Below, one piece after another: positions 17,777 to 27,022 of a DNA stretch of 64,000 nt. The stretch comes from CAYVKM01 sp964452045. GTDB lineage: Bacteria; Calditrichota; Calditrichia; RBG-13-44-9. The position numbers and the translations under genes were made by a program. Within the stretch, counting starts at the first letter, position 1, and each line of letters opens with the position of its first letter. The notes under the pieces were generated by a model that worked only from the letters and a program-made list of their open reading frames with translations, did no database searches and was not told where the DNA came from. The stretch covers positions 1 to 64,000 of the forward strand of contig CAYVKM010000001.1 of the NCBI GenBank assembly GCA_964452045.1, read 5' to 3'.

Positions 17777-18988
17777 TTACACACTTCTCGCCTTTTTTGC
17801 CTTTGGTGCGATGCTTTCGATAAGCACCGTGGATTTTTTTATTTCATCCATATTTTTGAAAGGTAACTCAAAAAGATGTTTTGAAGTTATCAGAAGTGTA
17901 CAGAAATTAATGGCTGCAGCAATCACTTGTAAAGGCGGCAGCATGATGGCTGTTAATAACTCATCGCCCTTTCGTTGGAACCAGGCAGAATCTTGCTTAA
18001 TTTTATTCATAAATTCTGAAGTTGATACTAATACTTTGTTCCTGGCGTTATCGCCACTGGAAATAATCTGAACGCCTTTACCCTGAATTATCGACATCAT
18101 GGTCGGTGTGCCGTGGGAGGCGAATAAGAACCAGGATAAACTCCGGATACCAAACCAGACAAAAATGGAAAGTGCCAGGGTCCAGAAGATACCCAGTTGA
18201 AAATTCTCCGAGTATTGGGCAAACCAGGGAACCAGAGAATCAACAAATTCACGATACAGAAAAACCACTTCAACAAACAAGGTTACGATTTCGATAACAC
18301 CAATACCTAAAATGGCAGAGATGTTTTTGGTCTTCACTGCATCAACCATAGTTGATAGTACCGCGTAGCTGCCGAGTACGATAAAGAGTAAAAAGATGAA
18401 TAGCGGAATGCGAACGAAGGCAACGGTCAGTTGTTCTCCGGTAATGTTTGAAAACGTATCAACCACCAGTGGAGTTGTAACGTAGGTAAAAATCACCGCT
18501 TCCACCAGACACCAAAAGATAGTCAGAAAAACAGCAATCCAGGGTACCGGGGAACTCACCACATTCCGGCTAATACCTCTGATCAACCGGAAGGGCAGAA
18601 ATAACACTTCCTGAATCAGGGACCATAATCCCAGCGCAAGAATTTTGAGCAATCCCAGTAAGGAAGCCAGAAACTCAAACAAAAACTTGAAAATCCCGCC
18701 CCAAAAGGAGACGATGGATTTCCCAAGATCCCACCAGGTGATAAACAAGGCAATCAGGAATTCCTGCCGTTTCTGGCGAATAAGAACGGTCAAAAGGCAG
18801 GCCATGGTTACCCAACAACCCAGAATAATAGCCAGAACCGGGAGCAATAAGAAAAGCCGTTTGGTCAGCATCATCCAGGATGGATCAAAATTGCCCCAGG
18901 CAAAATCAATAAAAGCTGTCTGAAAGAACATCGGAAAAAACAGCACCGATAAAATTAATTTGACTAAACCGCTGGTTCCATTAAGCAT
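17777..18988 (-). CDS. Multi-pass membrane protein of unknown function
   Basis: The 403-residue protein contains about seven hydrophobic segments spread over residues 8-300, followed by a soluble portion with an ISSGDNARNKVLVSTSEF segment and a last hydrophobic stretch near 360. I recognise no family motif. GAGGAG precedes the ATG by 8 bases. It is the first gene of a pair with the VWA lipoprotein and is preceded by a 650-bp stretch without genes, where its promoter and that of the PilZ gene must lie. Confidence 0.7.
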   Translation of the reverse strand: MLNGTSGLVKLILSVLFFPMFFQTAFIDFAWGNFDPSWMMLTKRLFLLLPVLAIILGCWVTMACLLTVLIRQKRQEFLIALFITWWDLGKSIVSFWGGIFKFLFEFLASLLGLLKILALGLWSLIQEVLFLPFRLIRGISRNVVSSPVPWIAVFLTIFWCLVEAVIFTYVTTPLVVDTFSNITGEQLTVAFVRIPLFIFLLFIVLGSYAVLSTMVDAVKTKNISAILGIGVIEIVTLFVEVVFLYREFVDSLVPWFAQYSENFQLGIFWTLALSIFVWFGIRSLSWFLFASHGTPTMMSIIQGKGVQIISSGDNARNKVLVSTSEFMNKIKQDSAWFQRKGDELLTAIMLPPLQVIAAAINFCTLLITSKHLFELPFKNMDEIKKSTVLIESIAPKAKKARSV

Positions 18989-19644
18989 GGAGTGACTCCT
19001 CTTTCATTTCTTTGTAAAATATTTTTACGATTAAATAATTTCTTCAAAATTAAATTACCGGAATATTCGTCCAAATTTCCACTTTGCATTCGCTATAATC
19101 TTCAACCAAGCCTATCGCGATTATTCATATTTCCCTAAAATTGGCAAATCCCATGCCCTTATATCTGTATATAAAAGATGACAAGAATATTTTTCAAACC
19201 GCACCAATATGACTTCATTCCAAACAAAAAACATTATCGAGTGATTCATATCACACCAATGATTCCCATATAGTCGAAACCTTTGGCAAGATTCTTTAAT
19301 AATTATTTGCCCGAAAAAATTTTATTGATGCATCTCCTTTGAATCAGATTTCCAACTCTGGAGTATGGAAGAGACCAACAACCAGAAAAATCAGTATCAG
19401 GTGCGTAACTTTTGCATTATTATATTTCTTCTTTAAAGCGGCTATAAAATTCTCAACCGTTATATCTGGATTTCAGAAACGGATATTTAAATTATTAAAC
19501 TTGTAGAATAACAGTCGAAAATAGGAAGGATATATTGAACGATTTTTTCAGAAATGTTGGATTTCTTTTTTTAAAGTGCTATTTTTTAAAAATTGGCCAA
19601 TAGACTGATCTACATAAACGGAGCTTATTAAAGGATTACCACAA
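18989..19644. other. AT-rich intergenic region, no gene seen
   Basis: These 656 bases separate two divergent genes. They are AT-rich, with stops in all frames and no coding-like protein, tRNA, or clear terminator. Promoters for both flanks are expected here, but I could not pick convincing -35/-10 pairs. AAAGGA stands 9 bases before the PilZ start. Confidence 0.6.
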
Positions 19645-20046
19645 ATGGAAAAAAAGGGTGATGAAAGAAGGCACAAAAGGAGGGCTTTGTTTACCATTGA
19701 AAATGGAATTCTGGCATCATTTATTATCCCGGGAATTAAAACAAAAACCATGACTGCCTATGTACTGAATTTGAGTTCAGACGGAATTTTTTTTACTATG
19801 CGTAAAGAAGAAATCACCAAAGTAGCCAAAGGAAATAAAATAATTTTTCTGGAAATCAAACTGAGAAAATCCAAACCATTTATCCTGAATGCAGAAGCCG
19901 AAATCATATGGAAGACGGAAGAAGCGGCAACGGAATATTCCGGGGTAGGTTGCTGGTTTTTGAAATTATCTTCCAACAGCGAAGGTCAAATTTCACGTTT
20001 TATTGAACTCTGGCACCAAAAAGTCGATGAAAATGTTCCGCACTAA
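19645..20046 (+). CDS. PilZ-domain protein (cyclic-di-GMP receptor type)
   Basis: The 133-residue protein carries the two PilZ signatures: an N-terminal RxxxR box (ERRHKRR, residues 7-13) and the N-x-S-x-x-G motif (LNLSSDG, 41-47) about 30 residues later, both of which contact cyclic-di-GMP. A hydrophobic beta-barrel pattern follows. It is a stand-alone adaptor. Its output cannot be deduced, because no motility, cellulose or secretion gene is adjacent. Confidence 0.85.
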   Translation: MEKKGDERRHKRRALFTIENGILASFIIPGIKTKTMTAYVLNLSSDGIFFTMRKEEITKVAKGNKIIFLEIKLRKSKPFILNAEAEIIWKTEEAATEYSGVGCWFLKLSSNSEGQISRFIELWHQKVDENVPH

Positions 20047-20170
20047 AATGACTCTTTAGGGGAAAATTCTCATAGATATTCTGATAACATTTTTACCAAT
20101 ATCCTGTTCGTTTTTAAATTGGGTCAATTTTAGACATCACATTACATAAAATTATTGGATCAAGGGCTCT

Positions 20171-20983
20171 ATGAATTATGTTTTTGTGGTATCGGATGGA
20201 ACAGGAGGCACCGCTGAGAGGGCTTTAAATGCCGCAATGACTCAATTCGAATCCACCAAGGTTCAAATTGAGTTGAGACCGGGGGTGCGAACCGAGGATG
20301 AGGTAACCCTGGTGGTCGAGGAAGCCACCAGTGTAAAAGGTATCATCATTCATACCCTGGTATCCGACGAGATCCGGCACTTTCTCATCCGCATGTCCCG
20401 GCTACACAACGTCGAAAATATAGATATTATGGGGCCATTGCTTTCCCGGTTGTCTCAGCAGTTTTCTCTCACCCCTTCTCAAAAGCCAGGTCTCTTCCGG
20501 CAATTAAACGAGGATTATTTTCGGCGAATCGAAACGATGGAGTTTGCCCTTAAACATGACGATGGTCAGCGAATACATGAATTAAATCAGGCAGAAATTG
20601 TACTAGTGGGTGTTTCCCGAACATTTAAAACGCCGCTAAGTGTTTACCTTGCTTTTAAACGGTGGTTCGTGGCCAATGTACCAATAATTCTGGATATTGA
20701 TCCTCCAACCATTTTGTCGGAAATTCCCCCTGAGCGTGTGTTTGGATTAACTATGGATACCCACCGGTTGTCTACCTTACGCCGCATCCGGGATGAATAC
20801 CTGGATGGTAAAACCGGTGAATATTCCGATCTCCAGTATGTCCGGAGAGAAGTGCTTTATGCCCTGGAAATTTTCGAAAGTCCACCCAAATGGCCGGTGA
20901 TAAATGTAACCGGGAAGCCTATCGAGGAAATTGCCTCGGAAATCATTGCTCTTGCCAGACCGGGACAATCCTTCGGGGATTAA
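20171..20983 (+). CDS. Pyruvate phosphate dikinase / PEP synthase regulatory protein
   Basis: This 270-residue protein belongs to the bifunctional ADP-dependent kinase/phosphorylase family (DUF299) that switches pyruvate phosphate dikinase or PEP synthase on and off by threonine phosphorylation. The N-terminal VVSDGTGGTAE segment and the P-loop-like GVSRTFKTPLSVYLA (residues 147-161) are hallmarks. Length fits the family. The target enzyme (ppdK or ppsA) is not in the window, so which of the two it controls is undecided. Confidence 0.9.
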   Translation: MNYVFVVSDGTGGTAERALNAAMTQFESTKVQIELRPGVRTEDEVTLVVEEATSVKGIIIHTLVSDEIRHFLIRMSRLHNVENIDIMGPLLSRLSQQFSLTPSQKPGLFRQLNEDYFRRIETMEFALKHDDGQRIHELNQAEIVLVGVSRTFKTPLSVYLAFKRWFVANVPIILDIDPPTILSEIPPERVFGLTMDTHRLSTLRRIRDEYLDGKTGEYSDLQYVRREVLYALEIFESPPKWPVINVTGKPIEEIASEIIALARPGQSFGD

Positions 20984-21155
20984 AAAAACACAAAAATCAG
21001 TCAATAATGCGTAAAATCTGTTTTTATCATTTCCCAAATAAAACTCATTTTCTAAATTAATCCGGTACGATTTTGTCGAATTTTCTCTTATTTTAATTGG
21101 GTTGAAACAAAAACAGATTACCATCGTGTCTTTGTATGTGACATTGGAGGAAAGA

Positions 21156-22628
21156 ATGATCAGTAAAAAACTCAAATTGGTACTTTCATTAAGCTTAATT
21201 TCAATCCTGGTTATTTTAGCCTGTAAAAAGCAGGAAACGGATAAAATACCCATTACCACTACCTCAGAAGTGGCACGAGCTGCTTTCCTTAAAGGACGGG
21301 ATTTATCGGAAAGGCTCAAAGCAGAGGAAGCAATTAAACATTTTGAAAAAGCTATCGCATTGGATCCCGATTTCGCCATGGCCCATTTAAATCTGGCGTT
21401 CATGCTCATGAATGCCAAGGAAACTTTTGCCGAAATAGAAAAGGCAGCTTCATTGGTTGATAAAGTTAGCGAGGGAGAAAAACTCTATATTCTGGGAACC
21501 CAGGCAAGCGTCAATGGGATGACCGCAAAGGAGAGGGAGTATTTTCAGAAACTTATTGAAAATTACCCTGATGATGAAAGAGCACAATTCCGGATGGGGA
21601 TGTACTATTACCAGCAACAGGACTATAACATTGCTCTGGGTTTCTTCCGAAGAGCAACAGAAATCAATCCGGATTTTTCACTGGCCTATAACATTTTGGG
21701 TTACACGCATCGTTTTTTAGGAAACTATGCGGAAGCCGAAGAAGCTTTCAAGAGATACATAGATCTGGTTCCAAAGGATCCAAACCCCTATGATTCATAC
21801 GCAGAGCTCCTATTGAAAATGGGCAGGTTTGACGATTCAATTGAAAATTACAACAAAGCCCTTAAACTCGATCCTCATTTTACCCCTTCAAAAATTGGAA
21901 TAGCAACCAATCTTAACTTGTTGAATAAACATGCCGAAGCCCGCACGCTTTTGAATGAATTGCTGAAAAATGCCCAGAATGATGGGGATCATCGCCAGGC
22001 ATTATATGCCATGACCGTTTCATACGTTGATGAGGGTAATCTTCCCAGTGGTATTAAAACAATGAAGTCCCTGCTAAATTTCGATCGCAAAAATGAAGAT
22101 GCCTTCAGCATGGCCAGAGATCGGGGAATAATCGGTGATTGCTATTTTGAACTTATGAAATATGACAGTGCGATGTACTATTACAATCAGGTGCCCAAAA
22201 CCATACTTGATTCCGGTCTACCGGAAGAAATAAAAGAACTTAGCCGAAATTATCAGAAATATCAAATTGCCAAAATTGCCTTGATGCAGGGAGATCTGAA
22301 AACGGCCAAGAAAAATGCCCAGGAATACGAGAGTCGGGCAACCGAGCTTGGCAATCAACCACAAATTTGGGCTTATCATCGGCTCAACGGGATGATTGCG
22401 ATGAAGGAGAAGGAATACGATCAGGCACTGGCGGAATATAACCGGGCAAACCAGCAGAATCCTTACATCATATATCAAATTGCCATGGCATACCGTGAAA
22501 AAGGAGACATATTGCTGGCGAAAAAATATTTAGTCCGGGCTGCAAATTTTAATATAGTGAACAGCATGAAATATGCTTTTATCAGGAAAAAAGCAGAAAA
22601 TATGCTGCAAAAAAATTTTAACGGATAA
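21156..22628 (+). CDS. Tetratricopeptide-repeat lipoprotein
   Basis: The protein (490 residues from the chosen start) has a lipoprotein signal peptide with lipobox VILAC (Cys near 24) and then about ten TPR-like units, for example AIKHFEKAIALDPDFAMAHLNLA and AEEAFKRYIDLVPKDPNPYDSYAELL. TPR domains mediate protein contacts; the partner is unknown. I chose ATG 21156 because GGAGG stands 5 bases upstream and the signal peptide begins there; a start at 21102 would add 18 residues before it. Confidence 0.82.
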   Translation: MISKKLKLVLSLSLISILVILACKKQETDKIPITTTSEVARAAFLKGRDLSERLKAEEAIKHFEKAIALDPDFAMAHLNLAFMLMNAKETFAEIEKAASLVDKVSEGEKLYILGTQASVNGMTAKEREYFQKLIENYPDDERAQFRMGMYYYQQQDYNIALGFFRRATEINPDFSLAYNILGYTHRFLGNYAEAEEAFKRYIDLVPKDPNPYDSYAELLLKMGRFDDSIENYNKALKLDPHFTPSKIGIATNLNLLNKHAEARTLLNELLKNAQNDGDHRQALYAMTVSYVDEGNLPSGIKTMKSLLNFDRKNEDAFSMARDRGIIGDCYFELMKYDSAMYYYNQVPKTILDSGLPEEIKELSRNYQKYQIAKIALMQGDLKTAKKNAQEYESRATELGNQPQIWAYHRLNGMIAMKEKEYDQALAEYNRANQQNPYIIYQIAMAYREKGDILLAKKYLVRAANFNIVNSMKYAFIRKKAENMLQKNFNG

Positions 22629-22644
22629 CCTGTTTAAGTCTTTT

Positions 22645-23838
22645 TTAAGAACTTTTAATTTGTGAAATCTCTTTTTCCCATAAATGGGAGTACTTGTAGC
22701 CACTACCGGTGTTGAAAAGAACGACCTTCTCTTCCTTTTGGATCCAGCCCGTTTGAACCAGTTTTCTGAATGCGGCAACGGTTGCTCCGGTTTCCGGAGA
22801 AACGAACAGTCCCTGTGTCCTTCCAATAAGATTAGCACCATCCAGCATCTCACGGTCAGAAACTGCGATTGCCGTACCATTGCTTCCTCTCAAGGCCTGA
22901 AGGATCAAAAAATCTCCCACCGCAGCAGGTACTCTTAAACCATCCGCAGCTGTGTGGGCATCCGGCCAGGGTTCAGCATGATCCAATCCCTCATGAAAGG
23001 CTTTGACCATCGGCGCACACCCATCGGCCTGAACGCTGACCATCCTGGGCCGTTTATTACCGATCCAGCCAAGAGCTTCCAATTCCTGAAAAGCTTTCCA
23101 CATTCCCACTAGACCGGTGCCACCACCGGTTGGGTAGATAAGGACATCCGGTAATTCCCAATTCAGCTGCTCGGCAATCTCGTATCCCATGGTTTTCTTG
23201 CCCTCCAACCGATAAGGTTCCTTGAGAGTAGAGACATCAAACCACCCGTGTTTTCGTACTCCCTCCATGGCAACCCGGCCACAATCGGTAATTAAGCCGT
23301 CCACCGACTGAACTTTTGCACCCAGGGCGAAACATTCTGAAATAAATGAAGACGGTACGTCCTTCGGCATAAAAACATGAGCCGGTAAACCGGCAAGGGC
23401 AGCATAGGCACTCAGTGCGCCGGCAGCGTTCCCTGCAGAAGGGATGGAAAGAGAATGAGCCCCCAGCTCCCAGGCGCGGGAAACAGCCATGGCTAATCCT
23501 CGGGCTTTAAAAGAGCCAGTGGGATTCAGACCCTCGTCTTTAATAAAAAGATCCTCGGCATTTAACTCCCGGGATAACCGCTTAGCTTCAACCAGAGGAG
23601 TGAACCCTTCTCCCAGGGTCAATACAAATCCACCATCCTGAACCGGCAATAGTTCACCGTATCTCCACATATTGGGTGGTCTTCCCTTTAACGTGTCTCT
23701 ATCGATAAATTTACGAGCTTTCTCAAGATCGTACCTGGCCATAAGCGGCTTATGACAAACCGGACAGAGATTCCACAACCGGACCGGATCCAAATTTTTA
23801 TTACAAGAAGAACATTGAAGGTGACTAAAAAAATTCAT
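22645..23838 (-). CDS. thrC: Threonine synthase-like PLP enzyme
   Basis: The 397-residue protein is a fold-type II PLP enzyme. An N-terminal zinc ribbon (C9, C12, C25, C28) precedes the catalytic domain; the PLP lysine is Lys111 in PTGSFKARG. SAGNAAGA and PTGGGTGLVGM are the substrate and PLP-phosphate loops. This layout matches the threonine synthases of archaea and many bacteria, which convert O-phosphohomoserine to threonine, although related lyases share it. AGGGAG precedes the ATG. It converges on the TPR gene with only a 16-bp gap. Confidence 0.85.
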   Translation of the reverse strand: MNFFSHLQCSSCNKNLDPVRLWNLCPVCHKPLMARYDLEKARKFIDRDTLKGRPPNMWRYGELLPVQDGGFVLTLGEGFTPLVEAKRLSRELNAEDLFIKDEGLNPTGSFKARGLAMAVSRAWELGAHSLSIPSAGNAAGALSAYAALAGLPAHVFMPKDVPSSFISECFALGAKVQSVDGLITDCGRVAMEGVRKHGWFDVSTLKEPYRLEGKKTMGYEIAEQLNWELPDVLIYPTGGGTGLVGMWKAFQELEALGWIGNKRPRMVSVQADGCAPMVKAFHEGLDHAEPWPDAHTAADGLRVPAAVGDFLILQALRGSNGTAIAVSDREMLDGANLIGRTQGLFVSPETGATVAAFRKLVQTGWIQKEEKVVLFNTGSGYKYSHLWEKEISQIKSS

Positions 23839-24073
23839 TAAAACTCCCTAAAATTTTAGATTTGAATGATTCAACAGTCCAATTCGCTACAAAGTCCCAA
23901 GCCTCAACAACCGATAATATACACTAGATAGATAAGATAACTGTATCGGAATCAAATAATATTTCCATAATTTATCATAGATATATTTAATTTTCCATAA
24001 TTTCAGTTGTATATTAGCTCAGGAACTTTTATAGCAAAAAATGATAACAATCAAATTCAATAAAGGCATTTTA

Positions 24074-24628
24074 ATGAGAACATCATTAATAGTAGTTATT
24101 GGATTATTATTTCTTTTAAACTGTGGGAAAAAATCGGATCAGAAAACCGGTGCGGCTGATCAGGGAGAACAAACGGAGAGTTCTCTTGCCCATTTACCGG
24201 AAAATTTACAGAAACTGATTGGTGTGGAGTTTGGACCGGATAGTATGCCGATTGGTTATAAAGAGGAAACCGGATATGTGATGGGGTACCTGGAGGGCGA
24301 TGAATACATCATAGACCATGTGTCCGGGGATAATCTGCAAATGCTCTGGTTCTGCAAGCTGACCAGCCGCGATACCGAAGGACGGCCCTTTCTCAAAATT
24401 CTGGATATTCTTATTCTTCCACAAATTGAAAAAAAGGAAGAATTACTGATGGGAACCTGCAAATACAACGAAGAAATGGATCCGGAAATTGTGGCAATCG
24501 TGAAATTCAACGAAAGTGAAGTAAAATCGGATGTTATACAGGCCTGGAGGGCAAACCGGAATTCCAGAAAGTTTGAAATAATTCCTACGACAAATATTAC
24601 CTGCTTTAACGAAAGTTTTTATCTCTAA
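24074..24628 (+). CDS. Hypothetical lipoprotein
   Basis: From ATG 24074 the product is 184 residues with a signal peptide ending in a lipobox (LFLLNC, Cys near 18). The mature chain begins with a charged Lys/Gln linker and has no motif known to me. Starting at 24041 would put an extra 11 residues before the signal sequence, so the internal ATG is preferred. It lies about 60 bp upstream of the polyphosphate glucokinase gene on the same strand. Confidence 0.65.
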   Translation: MRTSLIVVIGLLFLLNCGKKSDQKTGAADQGEQTESSLAHLPENLQKLIGVEFGPDSMPIGYKEETGYVMGYLEGDEYIIDHVSGDNLQMLWFCKLTSRDTEGRPFLKILDILILPQIEKKEELLMGTCKYNEEMDPEIVAIVKFNESEVKSDVIQAWRANRNSRKFEIIPTTNITCFNESFYL

Positions 24629-24690
24629 TTTATCTCACTAAAATTTTCGGTTCCTGAAAAATAAGAACGGCAAACGGGAGATGTGATCAA

Positions 24691-25431
24691 ATGAAGGTAC
24701 TGGGCATTGATATTGGTGGTTCCGGCGTAAAAGGTGCGATGGTAGATACCGAACTCGGTGAGCTCATCAGCGAAAGGCACCGGATCCCCACCCCCCATCC
24801 GGCTAAACCCGAAGCGGTTGCCAAAACGGTTCAAAAAGTTGTCCAGCATTTTAAATGGGAAGGAATTGTGGGTTGCGGCTTCCCGGCGGTGGTGCAGCAT
24901 GGTGTTGCCCGTACAGCTTCCAATATTGATGCGAGCTGGATAAATACCAATGTTGAAGAACTGTTTTCTAACCTAACTAAATGCAAGACCTATATATTAA
25001 ATGATGCTGATGCCGCCGGAATCGCGGAAATGAGATGTGGCGCGGGTAAAAATAAATCGGGAGTGGTGGTGATGATTACCGTTGGAACCGGAATCGGATC
25101 CGGTTTATTCATGGATGGTATGCTTTATCCCAATACCGAATTCGGCCAGTTTTTGTTGGAAGGAGATATTGCAGAAAAATATGCGGCGGATTCGGTGAGA
25201 AAAGAAGAAGATTTATCCTGGAAAAAATGGGGAAAGCGTCTCAATAAATATCTGAATCATCTGGAGATGCTGCTCTGGCCGGATCTTATTATCGTGGGAG
25301 GCGGGGTCAGCAAAAAGTTTGAGAAATTTTCCAAATACCTTCATATCAATGCAGAGATCCAGCCGGCACAGTTAAAGAATGAAGCAGGGATCATTGGTGC
25401 AGCCATTGCCGTCTCAGAGGCTCTATCCTGA
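24691..25431 (+). CDS. ppgK: Polyphosphate glucokinase (ROK family)
   Basis: The 246-residue protein belongs to the ROK sugar kinases. The ATP/polyphosphate loop GIDIGGSGVKGA is at residues 4-15; the NDADAAGIAEMR segment carries the catalytic Asp, and a second phosphate motif is TVGTGIGSGL. This short form with EFGQFL matches strictly polyphosphate-using or ATP/polyphosphate glucokinases, which phosphorylate glucose in the cytoplasm. GGAGATG lies upstream of the ATG. Confidence 0.88.
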   Translation: MKVLGIDIGGSGVKGAMVDTELGELISERHRIPTPHPAKPEAVAKTVQKVVQHFKWEGIVGCGFPAVVQHGVARTASNIDASWINTNVEELFSNLTKCKTYILNDADAAGIAEMRCGAGKNKSGVVVMITVGTGIGSGLFMDGMLYPNTEFGQFLLEGDIAEKYAADSVRKEEDLSWKKWGKRLNKYLNHLEMLLWPDLIIVGGGVSKKFEKFSKYLHINAEIQPAQLKNEAGIIGAAIAVSEALS

Positions 25432-25513
25432 CTTTCCAAAAAAATCACCGGAATTTTTAACAAGTTCGCCGGAAAGCCCACCTTAACAAAATCTGGTTAA
25501 GAAAATACCGTCA

Positions 25514-25903
25514 TTATTGATTTTCTGCTAACAATCGCTGATTCATTAAAGTCGCTAAATTCTGAAAGAATATCGCTGAGTCATTGTAGTCGTCTTCCTG
25601 TATCTCAGAAAACAAATCCGTATTATTCAGCAGGTAACTTGTCAGATAGGCCTTATACCGGATTATTTCCGTTTTTCCTTCCCGGCTTAATTCATCAATT
25701 TTTTTTGCCAGATTTTTGATCTCTATTTCCGGATGAAAATAGTTCAATTTTACCGAGTAAAAAACCGCGGCTTCCACCATCTGGCAACAATCCGAGTTCA
25801 GGGCGTTCAGATAATTCTTGGGAGCCATTTCCAATATCTTGGAAGATTGAGCCTGAAGGGTAAGAAAGATCGACATCAAAATCGTAACCATTAAAGTTTT
25901 CAT
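25514..25903 (-). CDS. Small secreted protein of unknown function
   Basis: A 129-residue product with a clear signal peptide (about 1-19, ending LQAQ) and AGGAG before the ATG. The mature part is largely helical with a DCCQ pair near residue 39 and no recognised domain. It stands alone between convergent ppgK and the divergent PhzF gene. Confidence 0.6.
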   Translation of the reverse strand: MKTLMVTILMSIFLTLQAQSSKILEMAPKNYLNALNSDCCQMVEAAVFYSVKLNYFHPEIEIKNLAKKIDELSREGKTEIIRYKAYLTSYLLNNTDLFSEIQEDDYNDSAIFFQNLATLMNQRLLAENQ

Positions 25904-26137
25904 CTTATGCTCCTTTTCTTATTCATTCACTCAAAGTTTACGAATGTGTAATTTCAAAGATGTCATCCGGAAGTTAAAGTTTGTCAAAAAATGTCATCAG
26001 CTACATCATCCTTAACTTCTTGAAACCATCTGTAAAAAGCATTACTTTGGACGGGGATATTTTTAGCATGAATCTAAGGGTACGAAATACCGTAAATTCA
26101 ATAAAAAGGTCCGTAAAAGATTATTTAAGGAGACATT

Positions 26138-26917
26138 ATGGAACTCCCCTTTTATCAGGTTGATGCCTTCACCGAAAAAGTATTTGGTGGAAATCCGGCG
26201 GGAGTATGTCCGCTGGAAAAATGGTTAAACGATAATCTTATGCAATCCATCGCCATGGAAAACAATCTGTCGGAAACAGCTTTTTTTGTAAAAAAGAAGA
26301 ATGAATATGAACTTCGCTGGTTTACCCCAAAGGTTGAGATCGACCTGTGCGGTCACGCCACTCTGGCTTCAGCCCATGTAATTTTCAATTTTCTGAATCC
26401 AAAGTTAAAAAAGATAAATTTTCAGACTAAAAGTGGACTTCTGACTGTGCAGATGGAAAAAAATCTTATTTCAATGGACTTTCCCTCCCGCAAACCGGTA
26501 CCGGTTATTGCACCTTCTCATCTGGTCAAGGGGTTGGGTATGGAGCCGGTCGAAGTTACCAAATCCCGCGATTATTTTGCATTATTTGAAAGTGAAGAAC
26601 AAATTAAGGCAATAGCCCCCGATTTTTCGGAGTTGATCAAACTGGACAGTCTGGGTGTCGGGATTACCGCTCCGGGGCATAACGTCGATTTTGTTTCCCG
26701 ATTTTTCGCACCCAAAGCTGGTGTTCCTGAGGATCCGGTTACCGGTTCGGCCCATAGCTCTTTAATCCCATACTGGGCAGAAAAACTGAATAAGAATAGA
26801 CTTTCTGCCATGCAATTGTCCGCCCGGGTCGGAAAATTATACTGCGAAAATAAAAAAGATCGGGTCACTATTGCCGGACAGGCAGTCACCTATGCTATCG
26901 GAAAGATTTACGTTTAA
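26138..26917 (+). CDS. PhzF-family isomerase
   Basis: The 259-residue protein is a PhzF fold enzyme (diaminopimelate-epimerase-like). It begins with FYQVDAFTEKVFGGNPAGV and shows the catalytic glutamate in NNLSETAFF, the DLCGHATLASAH loop, and the PVTGSAHSSLIPYW segment. PhzF proteins isomerise small acids, as in phenazine synthesis, but most homologues lack a phenazine pathway and their substrate is unknown. TAAGGAG precedes the ATG. No phenazine genes are nearby. Confidence 0.88.
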   Translation: MELPFYQVDAFTEKVFGGNPAGVCPLEKWLNDNLMQSIAMENNLSETAFFVKKKNEYELRWFTPKVEIDLCGHATLASAHVIFNFLNPKLKKINFQTKSGLLTVQMEKNLISMDFPSRKPVPVIAPSHLVKGLGMEPVEVTKSRDYFALFESEEQIKAIAPDFSELIKLDSLGVGITAPGHNVDFVSRFFAPKAGVPEDPVTGSAHSSLIPYWAEKLNKNRLSAMQLSARVGKLYCENKKDRVTIAGQAVTYAIGKIYV

Positions 26918-27022
26918 GAAATTTTTATTCACCAGATACATTCGGTGACATTTTATGACAATAAATGATTTTTTCGAATTCCACTATCTGGCTAAATTTA
27001 CTGACAAAGAAGATTTTAACGA

